Shown in pieces: positions 36,035 to 45,607 of a stretch of DNA of 64,000 nt. The stretch is from contig JBPOII010000005.1 of the NCBI GenBank assembly GCA_052034625.1, positions 1 through 64,000 on the forward strand, given 5' to 3'. The stretch comes from JAVBLP01 sp052034625. GTDB taxonomy: Bacteria > Elusimicrobiota > Endomicrobiia > Endomicrobiales > Endomicrobiaceae. Below the pieces are notes generated by a model. The model ran no database searches and was not told where the DNA came from. It was given only the letters and a program-made list of their open reading frames with translations. Positions within the stretch are counted from its first letter, which is position 1. Each line of letters begins with the position of its first letter. A program made the position numbers and the translations under genes.

Positions 36035-37097
36035 TGTCACAGTCCTTTAATATTTTTTCAGATATTATTTCCTGGGGAAATATATACTTTTCTTTTTTTT
36101 CTTTTATTTTTTCAGAATTTTTCAGTTCTATTAAAACATCCTTAAGAATATCAGAACTAAGATCCTTCTCTTCTATTACGCATGCTTTTTTAGGATGTTC
36201 TATTTCCTTTGCATTAAATAATTGATGATTATCCGCAGCATAAGGATAAGGCACGAGCACAGCAGGTTTATTCAAAACTATAAGCTCAAATACAGTTCCG
36301 GCTCCTGAACGGCATATAACAATATCCGCAGCGGCATATGCATAAGCAATATCATGCATATAATTAAAGACATGATAGTATCTTTTCCCCTCGGCTTTTG
36401 CTTTTATTTCTTCATAATTTTTATTGCCGGTAATATGGAGTATCTGGATTTTTTCTTTAACTGTTATCAATTCCACGGCATCAAAAGCTATTTCATTGAG
36501 TTTTGCAGCTCCAAGACTACCGCCGAATATCAATACTGTAAATATGTCTTTCTCAAGACCAAACCTTTCGACTCCTTGCTCTTTTGTCACAGAAAGTATA
36601 TCTTTTCTTATAGGATATCCGGTAAAGAAAAGATTTTTCTTCTTAAAATATTTTTCAGAACTTCGAAAGCTTATAAATGTTTCAGAACAAAATCTGTTGA
36701 GAAATCTATTTGCGACTCCCGGAATACTGTTTTGCTCGTGTATATATGTTCTTTTGCCGAGAAGTTTTCCTGCAATAATTACAGGCACGGAAAGATATCC
36801 GCCCATGCCTAAAACAGCATCGGGTTTATTTTTTAATATGTATTTTATAGATACAAAAATTGAAAACATTGTATTAAAACAAAATTTTATGAAAGAAAAT
36901 GAAAGTTTTCTCGGCATACCTGACATATTGAGAGTAATATAATTAAATCCGCTGTTTTTTATTATTTGAGCGGAAGCGGTATTATTACTTAGAAAGAATA
37001 CCGGTTTACATCCAAGTTCTTTAAGTTCTTCCGCAACGGCAATACCAGGATAAATATGTCCGCCGGTTCCGCTTGCCGCAATTATTATTTTTTTCAT
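36027..37097 (-). CDS. murG: UDP-GlcNAc:lipid I N-acetylglucosaminyltransferase
   Basis: MurG makes lipid II from lipid I on the inner face of the membrane. The product has 356 residues with GTGGHIYPGIAVAEEL at about 10-25 and GMGGYLSVP near 95. HEQNSIPGVANRFL, IFGGSLGAAKLNE and the donor-site CRSGAGTVFEL follow in order. All family signatures are intact. It sits between ftsW (1-base gap) and surE (8-base overlap), an order typical of the division and cell-wall cluster up to this point. Confidence 0.97.
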   Translation of the reverse strand: MKKIIIAASGTGGHIYPGIAVAEELKELGCKPVFFLSNNTASAQIIKNSGFNYITLNMSGMPRKLSFSFIKFCFNTMFSIFVSIKYILKNKPDAVLGMGGYLSVPVIIAGKLLGKRTYIHEQNSIPGVANRFLNRFCSETFISFRSSEKYFKKKNLFFTGYPIRKDILSVTKEQGVERFGLEKDIFTVLIFGGSLGAAKLNEIAFDAVELITVKEKIQILHITGNKNYEEIKAKAEGKRYYHVFNYMHDIAYAYAAADIVICRSGAGTVFELIVLNKPAVLVPYPYAADNHQLFNAKEIEHPKKACVIEEKDLSSDILKDVLIELKNSEKIKEKKEKYIFPQEIISEKILKDCDNA

Positions 37098-37098
37098 T

Positions 37099-38199
37099 TT
37101 AACCCTTTCCTCTATACTGAGATAGATTTATCAGTATTCCTACAGATGCCATCATTATAACAAGGGATGTGCCTCCGAAAGATATGAACGGTAAAGATAA
37201 TCCTTTTGGTGGCAATATTCCTGTCGCACCTGCAAGATTTATAAAAGCCTGAAAAACTATAAGCAAAGTGATACCTAAGGCAAGATATTCAGAAAAATCA
37301 TCAGGAGCATTTTTACTTATCTTCATACCTTTAAAAAAAATAAATAAAAAGAATAAAATTACACCGGACGCCCCCCAAAAACCGAGTTCTTCTCCAACTA
37401 TCGGGAAAATAAAATCAGTATGTGCTTCAGGTAAGTACATCAATTTCATATCACTTTTACCGAGTCCTTTTCCAAAAAAACCTCCCGAACCTAAAGCATA
37501 CAATGATTGTTTTATCTGATATGATGCCGCATCTATATTTATAAAAGAATTTAGATAATCCTTAAATCTTGTAAGTCTATAAGGCTGTCTTATTATCTCA
37601 ATAGCGACCATCAGCGATCCTGAAACAAAAAGTGCTGCCACTGCCTGCATTTTTATACCTGCACAAAACAGCATTGTAAAACATACAAGTGCGATTAAGA
37701 CGGGGGCACCCAGATCAGGCTCTAAAGCTATAGGAATAAGCATTAGTGCTAAAAAGACCAGCGGAGCTATAAGTCCATTCCACTCTGATATAAGATTTTT
37801 TTTACGGGATATAAAATCCGCTATCATTATGACCATCACAATCTTTGCCAATTCCGAAGGTTGAAAGCTGAAAAAACCGAAATCAAACCATCTTTTTGCA
37901 CCGCCTCTTATAACACCGAAGAACAAAACGGCAATAACAGCTATCAATGTTATCAAATAAAATACTTTTGCATATTTCTTGTAAAATCTGTAATTTATTA
38001 GAAAAGCGGTAATGAACATCGCGGAAAAACCTATCGCTATCCAGATAATCTGTTTTAAAAAGAACATATAAGGACTTGACCATCTTACATCGGCCATTAC
38101 AACACTTGAAGAAAAAACCATCGCTGTACCGAAAATAACGGCAAGTACAATGACAGAAAGCATTGTGAGATCATATTTTTTTATATCTAAACCGAACAT
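37099..38199 (-). CDS. ftsW: Lipid II polymerase / division protein FtsW (SEDS family)
   Basis: ATG at 38199 is preferred over a TTG six codons upstream, because the GGAG site falls between them. The protein has 366 residues and about ten membrane helices. PEAHTDFIFPIVGEELGFWG, the large-loop signature of SEDS proteins, is at about 266-285. FQPSELAKI and the C-terminal LPFISFGGTS are also present. It polymerises lipid II at the division site with the class B penicillin-binding protein encoded 5 kb upstream. Confidence 0.94.
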   Translation of the reverse strand: MFGLDIKKYDLTMLSVIVLAVIFGTAMVFSSSVVMADVRWSSPYMFFLKQIIWIAIGFSAMFITAFLINYRFYKKYAKVFYLITLIAVIAVLFFGVIRGGAKRWFDFGFFSFQPSELAKIVMVIMIADFISRKKNLISEWNGLIAPLVFLALMLIPIALEPDLGAPVLIALVCFTMLFCAGIKMQAVAALFVSGSLMVAIEIIRQPYRLTRFKDYLNSFINIDAASYQIKQSLYALGSGGFFGKGLGKSDMKLMYLPEAHTDFIFPIVGEELGFWGASGVILFFLFIFFKGMKISKNAPDDFSEYLALGITLLIVFQAFINLAGATGILPPKGLSLPFISFGGTSLVIMMASVGILINLSQYRGKG

Positions 38200-38275
38200 A
38201 TTTTTTATTTTCTCCAAAGATTTTACTTAAATCCAGCAGAACATCATATTTTTAATGCGGTTTTGTAATAAAACC

Positions 38276-39598
38276 TCATTTCAAACTTAAAACAATATCT
38301 TTAAATATTTTCCCTCTTTCCTCAAAATTTGCAAATTGATCGAAAGAAGCACAGGCAGGAGAAAGAAGAATTATATCACCTGAACGAGCTAAATTAAAAG
38401 CATCATTAACAGCTTTATGAATATTTCCAGATTCAATAAATTTGTCATATTCCGGAAAAGAGCTTCTGATTATCTTAGATGCTTCACCTATCAATAAAAT
38501 ATTTTTTACTCTTTCTTTTATAAGTTTTTCCAAAGGTTTATAAGGAGCACCTTTATCCAATCCTCCCATTATAAGAAGAATATTGCCGTCAAATGCTTCA
38601 AGAGCAACCCTCGTAGAATCGACATTAGTTGATTTTGAATCATTATAGAACTTAATACCATTCATCTCTTTTACGAATTCTATGCGGTGTTCAACACCTT
38701 TATAAGAAGATATTACTTTTTCTATAGTTTTAGATTCTATTCCGGCACAAAAAGCAGCAGCAGCAGCAGCAAGAATGTTCTCAATATTATGCATACCGAC
38801 TATATTTATCTTAGGTTTGAGTAAGATCTTTTTAGAATTTATTTTTATTATTATGTTACCATTATCATAAAATACGCCATTATTTAAAGGATATTTACTG
38901 AAAAATACTTTTTTTGCTCCGCTTTTTTCAGATATTTTTCTGCATATTTTATCATCATAATTAAAAATGGCATAATCTTTCGGCTTCTGATTGATGAAAA
39001 CATTTTCTTTAGCTTTTCTATAAGCAGCCATCGTTTTATGATGCTCAAGATGATCGGGAGTAATATTTAAGAGAACTGAAATATTCGGATGAAAATCTGG
39101 AGTGTCTTCAAGCTGGTAGCTTGAAAGCTCCATAGTTATAAAAGTATCGGATGTTGTTTTTAAAGATTTATCTGAAAGAGGATATCCTATATTTCCTGTA
39201 ACTATTGAATCTTTGATTGCCGCTTTAATTATTTTAGATGTCAAATCGGTAGTAGTAGTTTTACCGTTTGTCCCTGTTATGGCTATAATCTTTTTATATT
39301 TTGTATTTGCAAGTGCAAAAGAAAGGTCGCTTATAACTTTTATTTTATTTTTTTTTGCTTTTTTAAGTATAGGAATGTCGGAATGAATACCGGGACTTTT
39401 TATTATTATATCGCATTTCAATATTTCATCTGTATGTTTAGAAAATTCGGTTTTTACTTTTTTATTTAAATTATTAACAATGTGCTCTTTGCCGCTATCA
39501 CTTGCAAAAACTTCATAACCCAGTTTAACCGCAAGATTTGCCGCGGCGACTCCGCTTTTGCCAAGTCCTAATACGCCGATCTTTTTCACTTTATTCAT
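38276..39598 (-). CDS. murD: UDP-MurNAc-L-Ala:D-Glu ligase
   Basis: MurD adds D-glutamate to UDP-MurNAc-L-alanine in the cytoplasm. The product has 440 residues. GLGKSGVAAANLA lies near the N-terminus (Rossmann-like nucleotide-sugar site). The ATP loop ITGTNGKTTTTD is at about 105-116. TPDHLEHH, EHRIEFV and FYNDSKSTN follow in the order typical of Mur ligases. The gap to mraY is 4 bases. Confidence 0.96.
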   Translation of the reverse strand: MNKVKKIGVLGLGKSGVAAANLAVKLGYEVFASDSGKEHIVNNLNKKVKTEFSKHTDEILKCDIIIKSPGIHSDIPILKKAKKNKIKVISDLSFALANTKYKKIIAITGTNGKTTTTDLTSKIIKAAIKDSIVTGNIGYPLSDKSLKTTSDTFITMELSSYQLEDTPDFHPNISVLLNITPDHLEHHKTMAAYRKAKENVFINQKPKDYAIFNYDDKICRKISEKSGAKKVFFSKYPLNNGVFYDNGNIIIKINSKKILLKPKINIVGMHNIENILAAAAAAFCAGIESKTIEKVISSYKGVEHRIEFVKEMNGIKFYNDSKSTNVDSTRVALEAFDGNILLIMGGLDKGAPYKPLEKLIKERVKNILLIGEASKIIRSSFPEYDKFIESGNIHKAVNDAFNLARSGDIILLSPACASFDQFANFEERGKIFKDIVLSLK

Positions 39599-39602
39599 TT
39601 TC

Positions 39603-40688
39603 TCACCTCAGCTTAAGGGAAGCAAATGAAATGATCGCAAGTATTATACCTATTATCCAAAAACGGATAGTTACTTTCGTTTCGGAAAGCCCCTTAATTT
39701 CAAAGTGATGGTGCAGAGGTGCCATTTTAAAAAGCCTTTTTTTGGTTTTTTTATATATAGAGACTTGTAGCAGAACAGAAAGAGCTTCTGCTACAAAAAC
39801 ACCGCCAATTATAACAAGAATAAGTTCCTGTTTTATAAAAACAGCACTCATTCCAAGTACGCCACCGAGGAATAAACTTCCGGTATCGCCCATAAAAACC
39901 TCAGCCGGATGAGAATTATACCATAAGAATCCAAGCCCTGCCCCGACAATAGCTGCAAGAAAAACAGAAATCTCTCCTGCACCTTGCACAGGCACGATTT
40001 TCAGATAATTCGCTATCTTATAATGTCCTGCGAAATATGCAAATAAAGCTAGTGAAAAAGCAGCAATTAGAATATTTCCTATCGCAAGACCGTCCAAACC
40101 GTCTGTAAGATTAACTGCATTTGAACTCCCGACTATAATAATAATCACAAAAACTATATAGAAAAATGAGAAATCAATGAAAAAGCTTTTCAGATAAGGA
40201 ATATTTACAAGAGTGGCATACTCCGGGTTTGAAGGGAAAAAACTTAAATACGCAGCAGCAGCGGCGGCAAAGATAGTTTGTCCAAACAGCTTAGATTTTG
40301 CCGACAGTCCTTCAGAGTTCTTCTTTTTTAATTTAAGATAATCATCCATGAAACCTAAAAGCCCAAGCCATATTGTACCTGCAAAAAGCCATATTATAAA
40401 TCTATTATCAAGTCTTGCCCATAAAAGCACGGAGATAACTATGGATAAAAGTATAAGTATACCTCCCATGGTAGGAGTGCCTGTCTTGGATTGATGCGTT
40501 GACGGACCGTCGCTTCTTACAGTCTGTCCAATCTTCCAATTTCTAAGTTTTCTAATAACAAAAGGACCTGCAAAAAGACATATCAGCAAACTGGTAAGAA
40601 CAGCACCCCCTGCTCTAAAAGTAATATATTGAAAAATATTGAATGGTGAAAACAAATCGCTAAACTGGTAAAAGATATGATAAAACAC
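39603..40688 (-). CDS. mraY: Phospho-MurNAc-pentapeptide translocase
   Basis: MraY makes lipid I by moving phospho-MurNAc-pentapeptide onto undecaprenyl phosphate. The product has 361 residues and about ten membrane helices. Signatures are SKTGTPTMGGILI, NLTDGLDGLAIG and the cytoplasmic MAPLHHHFE. The start is GTG at 40688, sharing its first base with the murF stop (TAGTG) and preceded by AAAGGA, so translation is coupled. Confidence 0.96.
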   Translation of the reverse strand: MFYHIFYQFSDLFSPFNIFQYITFRAGGAVLTSLLICLFAGPFVIRKLRNWKIGQTVRSDGPSTHQSKTGTPTMGGILILLSIVISVLLWARLDNRFIIWLFAGTIWLGLLGFMDDYLKLKKKNSEGLSAKSKLFGQTIFAAAAAAYLSFFPSNPEYATLVNIPYLKSFFIDFSFFYIVFVIIIIVGSSNAVNLTDGLDGLAIGNILIAAFSLALFAYFAGHYKIANYLKIVPVQGAGEISVFLAAIVGAGLGFLWYNSHPAEVFMGDTGSLFLGGVLGMSAVFIKQELILVIIGGVFVAEALSVLLQVSIYKKTKKRLFKMAPLHHHFEIKGLSETKVTIRFWIIGIILAIISFASLKLR

Positions 40689-42088
40689 TATTTTTTCCTT
40701 TGATCTAGAATATCAAGATATTTATTATAAACATCTTCAATCTTCATACTTCTTGAACCTTTGAACAAAAAAACTGAGTTCTGATTTACTGCCGCTGAAT
40801 CAAGCATTTTGATAAGTTCTTCTTGGTTATCGGCATGAAAAACAAGTTTTTTATCTATAGCTTCTTTTATATGAATAGACTCCTGTCCGAGCAAATATAC
40901 AGATTTAATTCTTTGTGTATTGATGAACTCACCGACCTCTTTATGATATCTGTTTGAGTTTTCTCCAAGTTCAAGCATATCGCCAAGAACCAGATTGATC
41001 TCTTTTTCCATATAAGTTTCACATACACCTTTAATTGCTTCTTTAACAGAAGAAGGATTTGCATTATACGCATCATTTATCAGAATAACGCCATTGCGTG
41101 CGATAGATGTCTCCATTCTCATAGTAGGAGGTAAAAATGTTTCAAGCCCCTCTTTGATCTCCTCAAGTGAAAATCCAAAACCAATTGCTACAGCTGCCGC
41201 CGCAAGAGAATTCATAATATTAAAACGCCCTTTAACCGGTAATGTTATGTTTATACTGTTATTTCTGGCATGCAGCTCAAATCTGGGTTTATCTGCCCAA
41301 ATTGTGATATTTTTTGCGAAAACATCAGCTCCGCCATAAAGAGCAAATGTTATGACATGCGGATAAGTTTTTGAAGGTACTCTCTTTAAAATTTCATCAT
41401 CATTGTTTAAAACAATAAATCCGTCCGGCGAAATACTGTCAAAAAGTGCGCGTTTTTCTTTAAAAACGCCTTCGGGAGATCCGAATGTTTCAAGGTGAGA
41501 AAAACCTATATTCGTTATTATCCCGACATCAGGTTTAAGTATTTCAGAAAGTATCTTTATTTCCCCTTGTAAAGAAGTTCCCATCTCAAAAACGGCATAC
41601 GCCACATCAGAAGTTAGATTGAGCACTGACAACGGTAAACCGATTCTATTATTAAAATTACCTTTATTACATATGGTTTTAGCTTTTTGATTCAATATTG
41701 AGTAGAGCATTTCTTTTGTTGTGGTTTTACCATTCGAACCAGTTATTCCAACGATCTTTGTTTGTTCAAAACGTGCTCTGTAGGCTTTAGCAAGATCTCC
41801 TAAAGCTTTTAATGTATCTTCAACTTTGATTATAGAAGGAAAACATGGAAAGGGTTTTGCAAAATCAGTATCATCGCGGGAGTAAATAATTCCTCCGACT
41901 TCTCTTTCAACAGCCTCTTTTATAAAATCGTGGCCGTCAAAATTTTTGCCTTTAATAGCAAAATAGAACTGGCCTTTTCTTACAGTTCTTGAGTCTATTG
42001 AAATGCTTCTTACAAGCATTTTAGGATCGCCGAGAAGAAATCTTCCATTTATGGCTTTTACAAGGTCTTTAACATAAAATGATTCCAT
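40688..42088 (-). CDS. murF: UDP-MurNAc-tripeptide:D-Ala-D-Ala ligase
   Basis: MurF completes the UDP-MurNAc-pentapeptide. The product has 466 residues. The N-terminal substrate-binding part has SIDSRTVRKGQFYFAIKGKN-type sequence at about 29-48. The ATP loop GITGSNGKTTTKE is near 114-126. INDAYNANPSS and LGDMLELG close the central and C-terminal domains. The start overlaps the murE stop by one base (TAATG). Confidence 0.96.
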   Translation of the reverse strand: MESFYVKDLVKAINGRFLLGDPKMLVRSISIDSRTVRKGQFYFAIKGKNFDGHDFIKEAVEREVGGIIYSRDDTDFAKPFPCFPSIIKVEDTLKALGDLAKAYRARFEQTKIVGITGSNGKTTTKEMLYSILNQKAKTICNKGNFNNRIGLPLSVLNLTSDVAYAVFEMGTSLQGEIKILSEILKPDVGIITNIGFSHLETFGSPEGVFKEKRALFDSISPDGFIVLNNDDEILKRVPSKTYPHVITFALYGGADVFAKNITIWADKPRFELHARNNSINITLPVKGRFNIMNSLAAAAVAIGFGFSLEEIKEGLETFLPPTMRMETSIARNGVILINDAYNANPSSVKEAIKGVCETYMEKEINLVLGDMLELGENSNRYHKEVGEFINTQRIKSVYLLGQESIHIKEAIDKKLVFHADNQEELIKMLDSAAVNQNSVFLFKGSRSMKIEDVYNKYLDILDQRKK

Positions 42089-43623
42089 TAAAAATCGAAC
42101 TCCTTTTGTTCTATCTGCTTAGCAGCGGCATCCTTTTGAATTTTACTTTTTAAAGAAATATATTTTTCGGCAATTTCAATGTCGTTAAAATGAATTTTCT
42201 CTGTACCGAGCACTTGATACTTTTCATGACCTTTCCCGGCAAGTAATACTATATCGCCTTTATCGGCCATCATTACAGCTTCTTTTATTGCCTGTTCGCG
42301 GTCAACTATAACCTTATAATTCTTTTTACCTGCTCTCTTTATTCCAACTTCTATATCCAATATGATCTGATTTGGATCTTCTGTCCTTGGATTATCCGAA
42401 GTAACAAAAACAAAATCGCTGTTTTCAACAGCAACCTTTCCCATAAGCGGTCTTTTTACTCTATCTCTGTCTCCGCCGCAACCGAAAACGGTTATAATAC
42501 GTTTAGGGTTAATTCCTTTAAGAGCAGAAAGAACATTTTTTAAAGCATCATCAGTATGTGCGTAATCAACAACTACTTCAAAATCAAAATTTTCAGTATT
42601 TATTCTCTCAAGCCTTCCAGGGGCTTGTGCTGCATTATTCAAACCTTCGGCAATTTTTTCAAATGAAAGTCCGCAACATAAACAAATCGCAGCAGAAGCG
42701 AGAGCATTATAAACATTATGCAATCCTATATGGTTTATTGAGACCTTTTCCCTCTTGTCGTTTAAAGTCATTTCAAATCTGCTGCAGGACTTTTCAACAA
42801 TAATATTTTCAGCTTTTAAATCGGCTTCCGCATTATCTTCAGCCGAATATAATTTTATTTCAGAATTAATATTGATTTTTGAAAGCTTTTTGCCATATTT
42901 ATCATCAGCGTTTATTATAGCATACTTTTCATTGCTTTTTATATCTTTCCTAAGAGATGTAAACAATAAAGATTTTGCTTTAAAATAAGCATCCATATCT
43001 TTATGGAAATCAAGGTGGTCTTGAGTAAGATTAGTAAAAGCGGCAATATCAAAATCTATGCATTCAACTCTGTTAAGCATCAATGCATGTGATGATACCT
43101 CCATTACAATATACTTTATTCCATCATCAGCCATATCTCTCATCATTCTAAAGATATCTGCAGACTGCGGAGTTGTATTGGGCGCATCAAAAGTTTTACC
43201 TGCATATCTGTAGTTTACCGTTCCTATTACTCCGCACTTTATTCCGACGGAGGCAAGTATACTTTCAACAATATAAGTTATTGTAGTTTTACCATTGGTC
43301 CCTGTTATCCCTATTACAGTCATCTCTCTGTCAGGATGTCTGTAAAATTCAGCACTGAAAGCTGCCATAAACTTTAAAACATCTTCTACTTCTATCTGCG
43401 CTACAGGTAAATTATCAATTGTTTTATCGCAAATTATTACGGAAGCTCCTTTTGAAACAGCTTCATGAATATATTTACTTCCGTCAGTTTTACTGCCGTG
43501 CAAAGCAAAAAAAGCAAAATTTTTATCTATATTTCTTGAATCATAAGATATACCTTCGACTTCAATATCTGTTTCTACAATATTTTTAAAACCAAGAGAT
43601 CTTAGTATTTCATTTAGTTTCAT
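42088..43623 (-). CDS. murE: UDP-MurNAc-dipeptide:meso-DAP ligase
   Basis: MurE adds the third residue of the stem peptide. The product has 511 residues. The ATP loop GITGTNGKTTI lies at about 114-124. The C-terminal TSDNPRTEDP contains DNPR, the motif tied to meso-diaminopimelate rather than lysine. VDYAHTDDAL and GCGGDRDRVKRP are also intact. A diaminopimelate-type wall follows from family knowledge. The gap to ftsI is three bases. Confidence 0.96.
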   Translation of the reverse strand: MKLNEILRSLGFKNIVETDIEVEGISYDSRNIDKNFAFFALHGSKTDGSKYIHEAVSKGASVIICDKTIDNLPVAQIEVEDVLKFMAAFSAEFYRHPDREMTVIGITGTNGKTTITYIVESILASVGIKCGVIGTVNYRYAGKTFDAPNTTPQSADIFRMMRDMADDGIKYIVMEVSSHALMLNRVECIDFDIAAFTNLTQDHLDFHKDMDAYFKAKSLLFTSLRKDIKSNEKYAIINADDKYGKKLSKININSEIKLYSAEDNAEADLKAENIIVEKSCSRFEMTLNDKREKVSINHIGLHNVYNALASAAICLCCGLSFEKIAEGLNNAAQAPGRLERINTENFDFEVVVDYAHTDDALKNVLSALKGINPKRIITVFGCGGDRDRVKRPLMGKVAVENSDFVFVTSDNPRTEDPNQIILDIEVGIKRAGKKNYKVIVDREQAIKEAVMMADKGDIVLLAGKGHEKYQVLGTEKIHFNDIEIAEKYISLKSKIQKDAAAKQIEQKEFDF

Positions 43624-43626
43624 ATC

Positions 43627-45351
43627 TCACCTTTTTTTATCGGTATTTTTAGTTTTTTCAGGAACAATATCATCTTTAGGAATATCAAGATACTGAGCGC
43701 AGCGCAGAGCGATATTTTTAAATACCGGTGCTGTTACGGAAGATGCATAATAATCGCCTTGAGGTTCATCTATGACAACAAGAATCACAAGCTGCGGGTC
43801 CTCGGTAGGGATCATTCCTGCAAATGAAGCGATATAATGTTTTGTTGAATATTTTTTTGTCTCAGTATCTATTTTCTGAGCCGTACCTGTTTTTCCGCCT
43901 GTCGTATATCCCGGAACTTTTGCTGACTTTCCCGTTCCTTTATCTACAACATTTTTAAGAAGTTTTTTCATCTCCCTAGCTGTTTCAACAGAAATAACCC
44001 TGCGTATTTCTTTAGGTTCAAAAAATTCCATATCCTCAGGCTGAGTATTTTCTATATGTTTTATCAAAATAGGCTTCAAAAGAACACCATCATTTGCTAT
44101 AGCAGAAAAAGCACTAAGCATCTGCAATGCAGTAACACCTATACCTTGACCGAAAGATATTGTCGGAAGAGATAAAGCACTCCAATTCTTTTCATCTGCA
44201 AGAAGACCTTTGGCTTCACCCGGAAGATCTATGCCGCTTAATGAATAAAAACCGAATTTTCTGATATATTCATAAAATAAAGTGCTTCCTAATTTTTCTG
44301 CGATTTTTACCATTCCGATATTAGAAGACTGTTCCATAGTTGTACTTAAAGACGCATAGCCTTTTATTTTATGGTCATCACGGATAGTGTGCTTGCCTAT
44401 TTTCATCCGGCCGTTTTCAAGATAAAAATTCTCATTTAATCTTATCTTATTTTCTTCAAGTGCCGCCGCAACTGTTACTATCTTAAAAGTCGATCCCGGC
44501 TCGAAAATATCACTTATAGCCGCATTTCTTAAAAGATTTATATTTTTTATTTTATCATTAAAATCAAAATCCGGCAGGGATACCATCGCCAATATTGCAC
44601 CATTCTTTGGATTTTGTACGATACACATTGCTTTTTTTGCTTTATAATCCGAAAATGCGCGCCTCAACTCCTGCTCTGCAATAAATTGTATGTTCTTATC
44701 TATGGTCAGTTCAACATCACAACCGCGTATTTTTGTCTTATCTATCATCTTATCGTCTATCAAGCGGCCTCTGCCGTCTTTATATTGTTTGGTTTTTACG
44801 CTCTCACCTGATAGATATTGATTACATGTCTTTTCAATGCCTTCAAGACCTTCTCCTTCCGAATTTGTTATCCCAAGTATATGAGCAAGAAGTCTGCCTT
44901 CGGGGTATTGTCTCTTATATTTGCTTTCAAAGCCCACGCCAAGTAATTTTTCGGCTTTTATAGCCCTAACTGTATCAACATCTAAATCAGACGGTATTGG
45001 GAAATAAGAAGTATCGCCGAATTCTTTCAGATTTTTTTGTTTAATATCTATTCCATAACCCTTAAGTTTTTCTTTCACGTGAGAAAAATTATTTATTATT
45101 TTAGGATCAAGAAAAAGAGAATATTTTCTGACACTGGAAGCAAGTATCCTTCCTTTAGCATCAAGAATATCACCTCTTTTCGGAACTTCTATATTTTCCC
45201 TTCTTACCATGCGATCTACAGCTTTATTTATCTTGGCATAAAGGAAAAATTGAAGATAAATAATTTTAATAAAGAGAACAAAAAAAATGAAAAGTACTGA
45301 TATAACAAGCACTTTTCGCCTATTCATTTGTTTATTTGTTTTATTTATCAT
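43627..45351 (-). CDS. ftsI: Class B penicillin-binding protein (FtsI-like transpeptidase)
   Basis: The protein has 574 residues. An N-terminal membrane anchor covers about 12-32. A dimerisation/pedestal region follows, then the transpeptidase domain with EPGSTFKIVT (active Ser), SSN (SxN motif) near 340 and GGKTGTAQK (KTG) near 480. It cross-links septal peptidoglycan together with FtsW. No PASTA repeats are present at the C-terminus. The position directly after ftsL and rsmH is the classic division-cluster order. Confidence 0.94.
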   Translation of the reverse strand: MINKTNKQMNRRKVLVISVLFIFFVLFIKIIYLQFFLYAKINKAVDRMVRRENIEVPKRGDILDAKGRILASSVRKYSLFLDPKIINNFSHVKEKLKGYGIDIKQKNLKEFGDTSYFPIPSDLDVDTVRAIKAEKLLGVGFESKYKRQYPEGRLLAHILGITNSEGEGLEGIEKTCNQYLSGESVKTKQYKDGRGRLIDDKMIDKTKIRGCDVELTIDKNIQFIAEQELRRAFSDYKAKKAMCIVQNPKNGAILAMVSLPDFDFNDKIKNINLLRNAAISDIFEPGSTFKIVTVAAALEENKIRLNENFYLENGRMKIGKHTIRDDHKIKGYASLSTTMEQSSNIGMVKIAEKLGSTLFYEYIRKFGFYSLSGIDLPGEAKGLLADEKNWSALSLPTISFGQGIGVTALQMLSAFSAIANDGVLLKPILIKHIENTQPEDMEFFEPKEIRRVISVETAREMKKLLKNVVDKGTGKSAKVPGYTTGGKTGTAQKIDTETKKYSTKHYIASFAGMIPTEDPQLVILVVIDEPQGDYYASSVTAPVFKNIALRCAQYLDIPKDDIVPEKTKNTDKKR

Positions 45352-45355
45352 TTTA

Positions 45356-45607
45356 TTATTCTATATGAACTACAAAATTTTCCTCTGGTTTAAATAAATT
45401 CTTCTCTTTTGCAATTTTGTCCATTTTATCAAGAGAAAGGACAGAGTTGATTTTTATCATCAAAGAGTCGTTTTCATTATTGATCCTTTCATACTCGCTC
45501 TGTAATTCGCTGACTCTATATCCCATACGGGTAGCCGTAGTCTGCTGCCAGAGATATATAAAAACGCTTAATATTATTAATGTTAAAGCTATTATCGGTT
45601 TATGCAT
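45356..45607 (-). CDS. ftsL: FtsL-like division protein
   Basis: The protein has 83 residues. One membrane helix lies at about 5-20, then a short coiled coil (VSELQSEYERINNENDSLM) and a C-terminal leucine/acidic tail. Sequence conservation is low in this family, so the call rests on size, topology and position between rsmH and ftsI. It would recruit FtsW and FtsI to the septum. The start shares a base with the rsmH stop (TAATG). Confidence 0.8.
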   Translation of the reverse strand: MHKPIIALTLIILSVFIYLWQQTTATRMGYRVSELQSEYERINNENDSLMIKINSVLSLDKMDKIAKEKNLFKPEENFVVHIE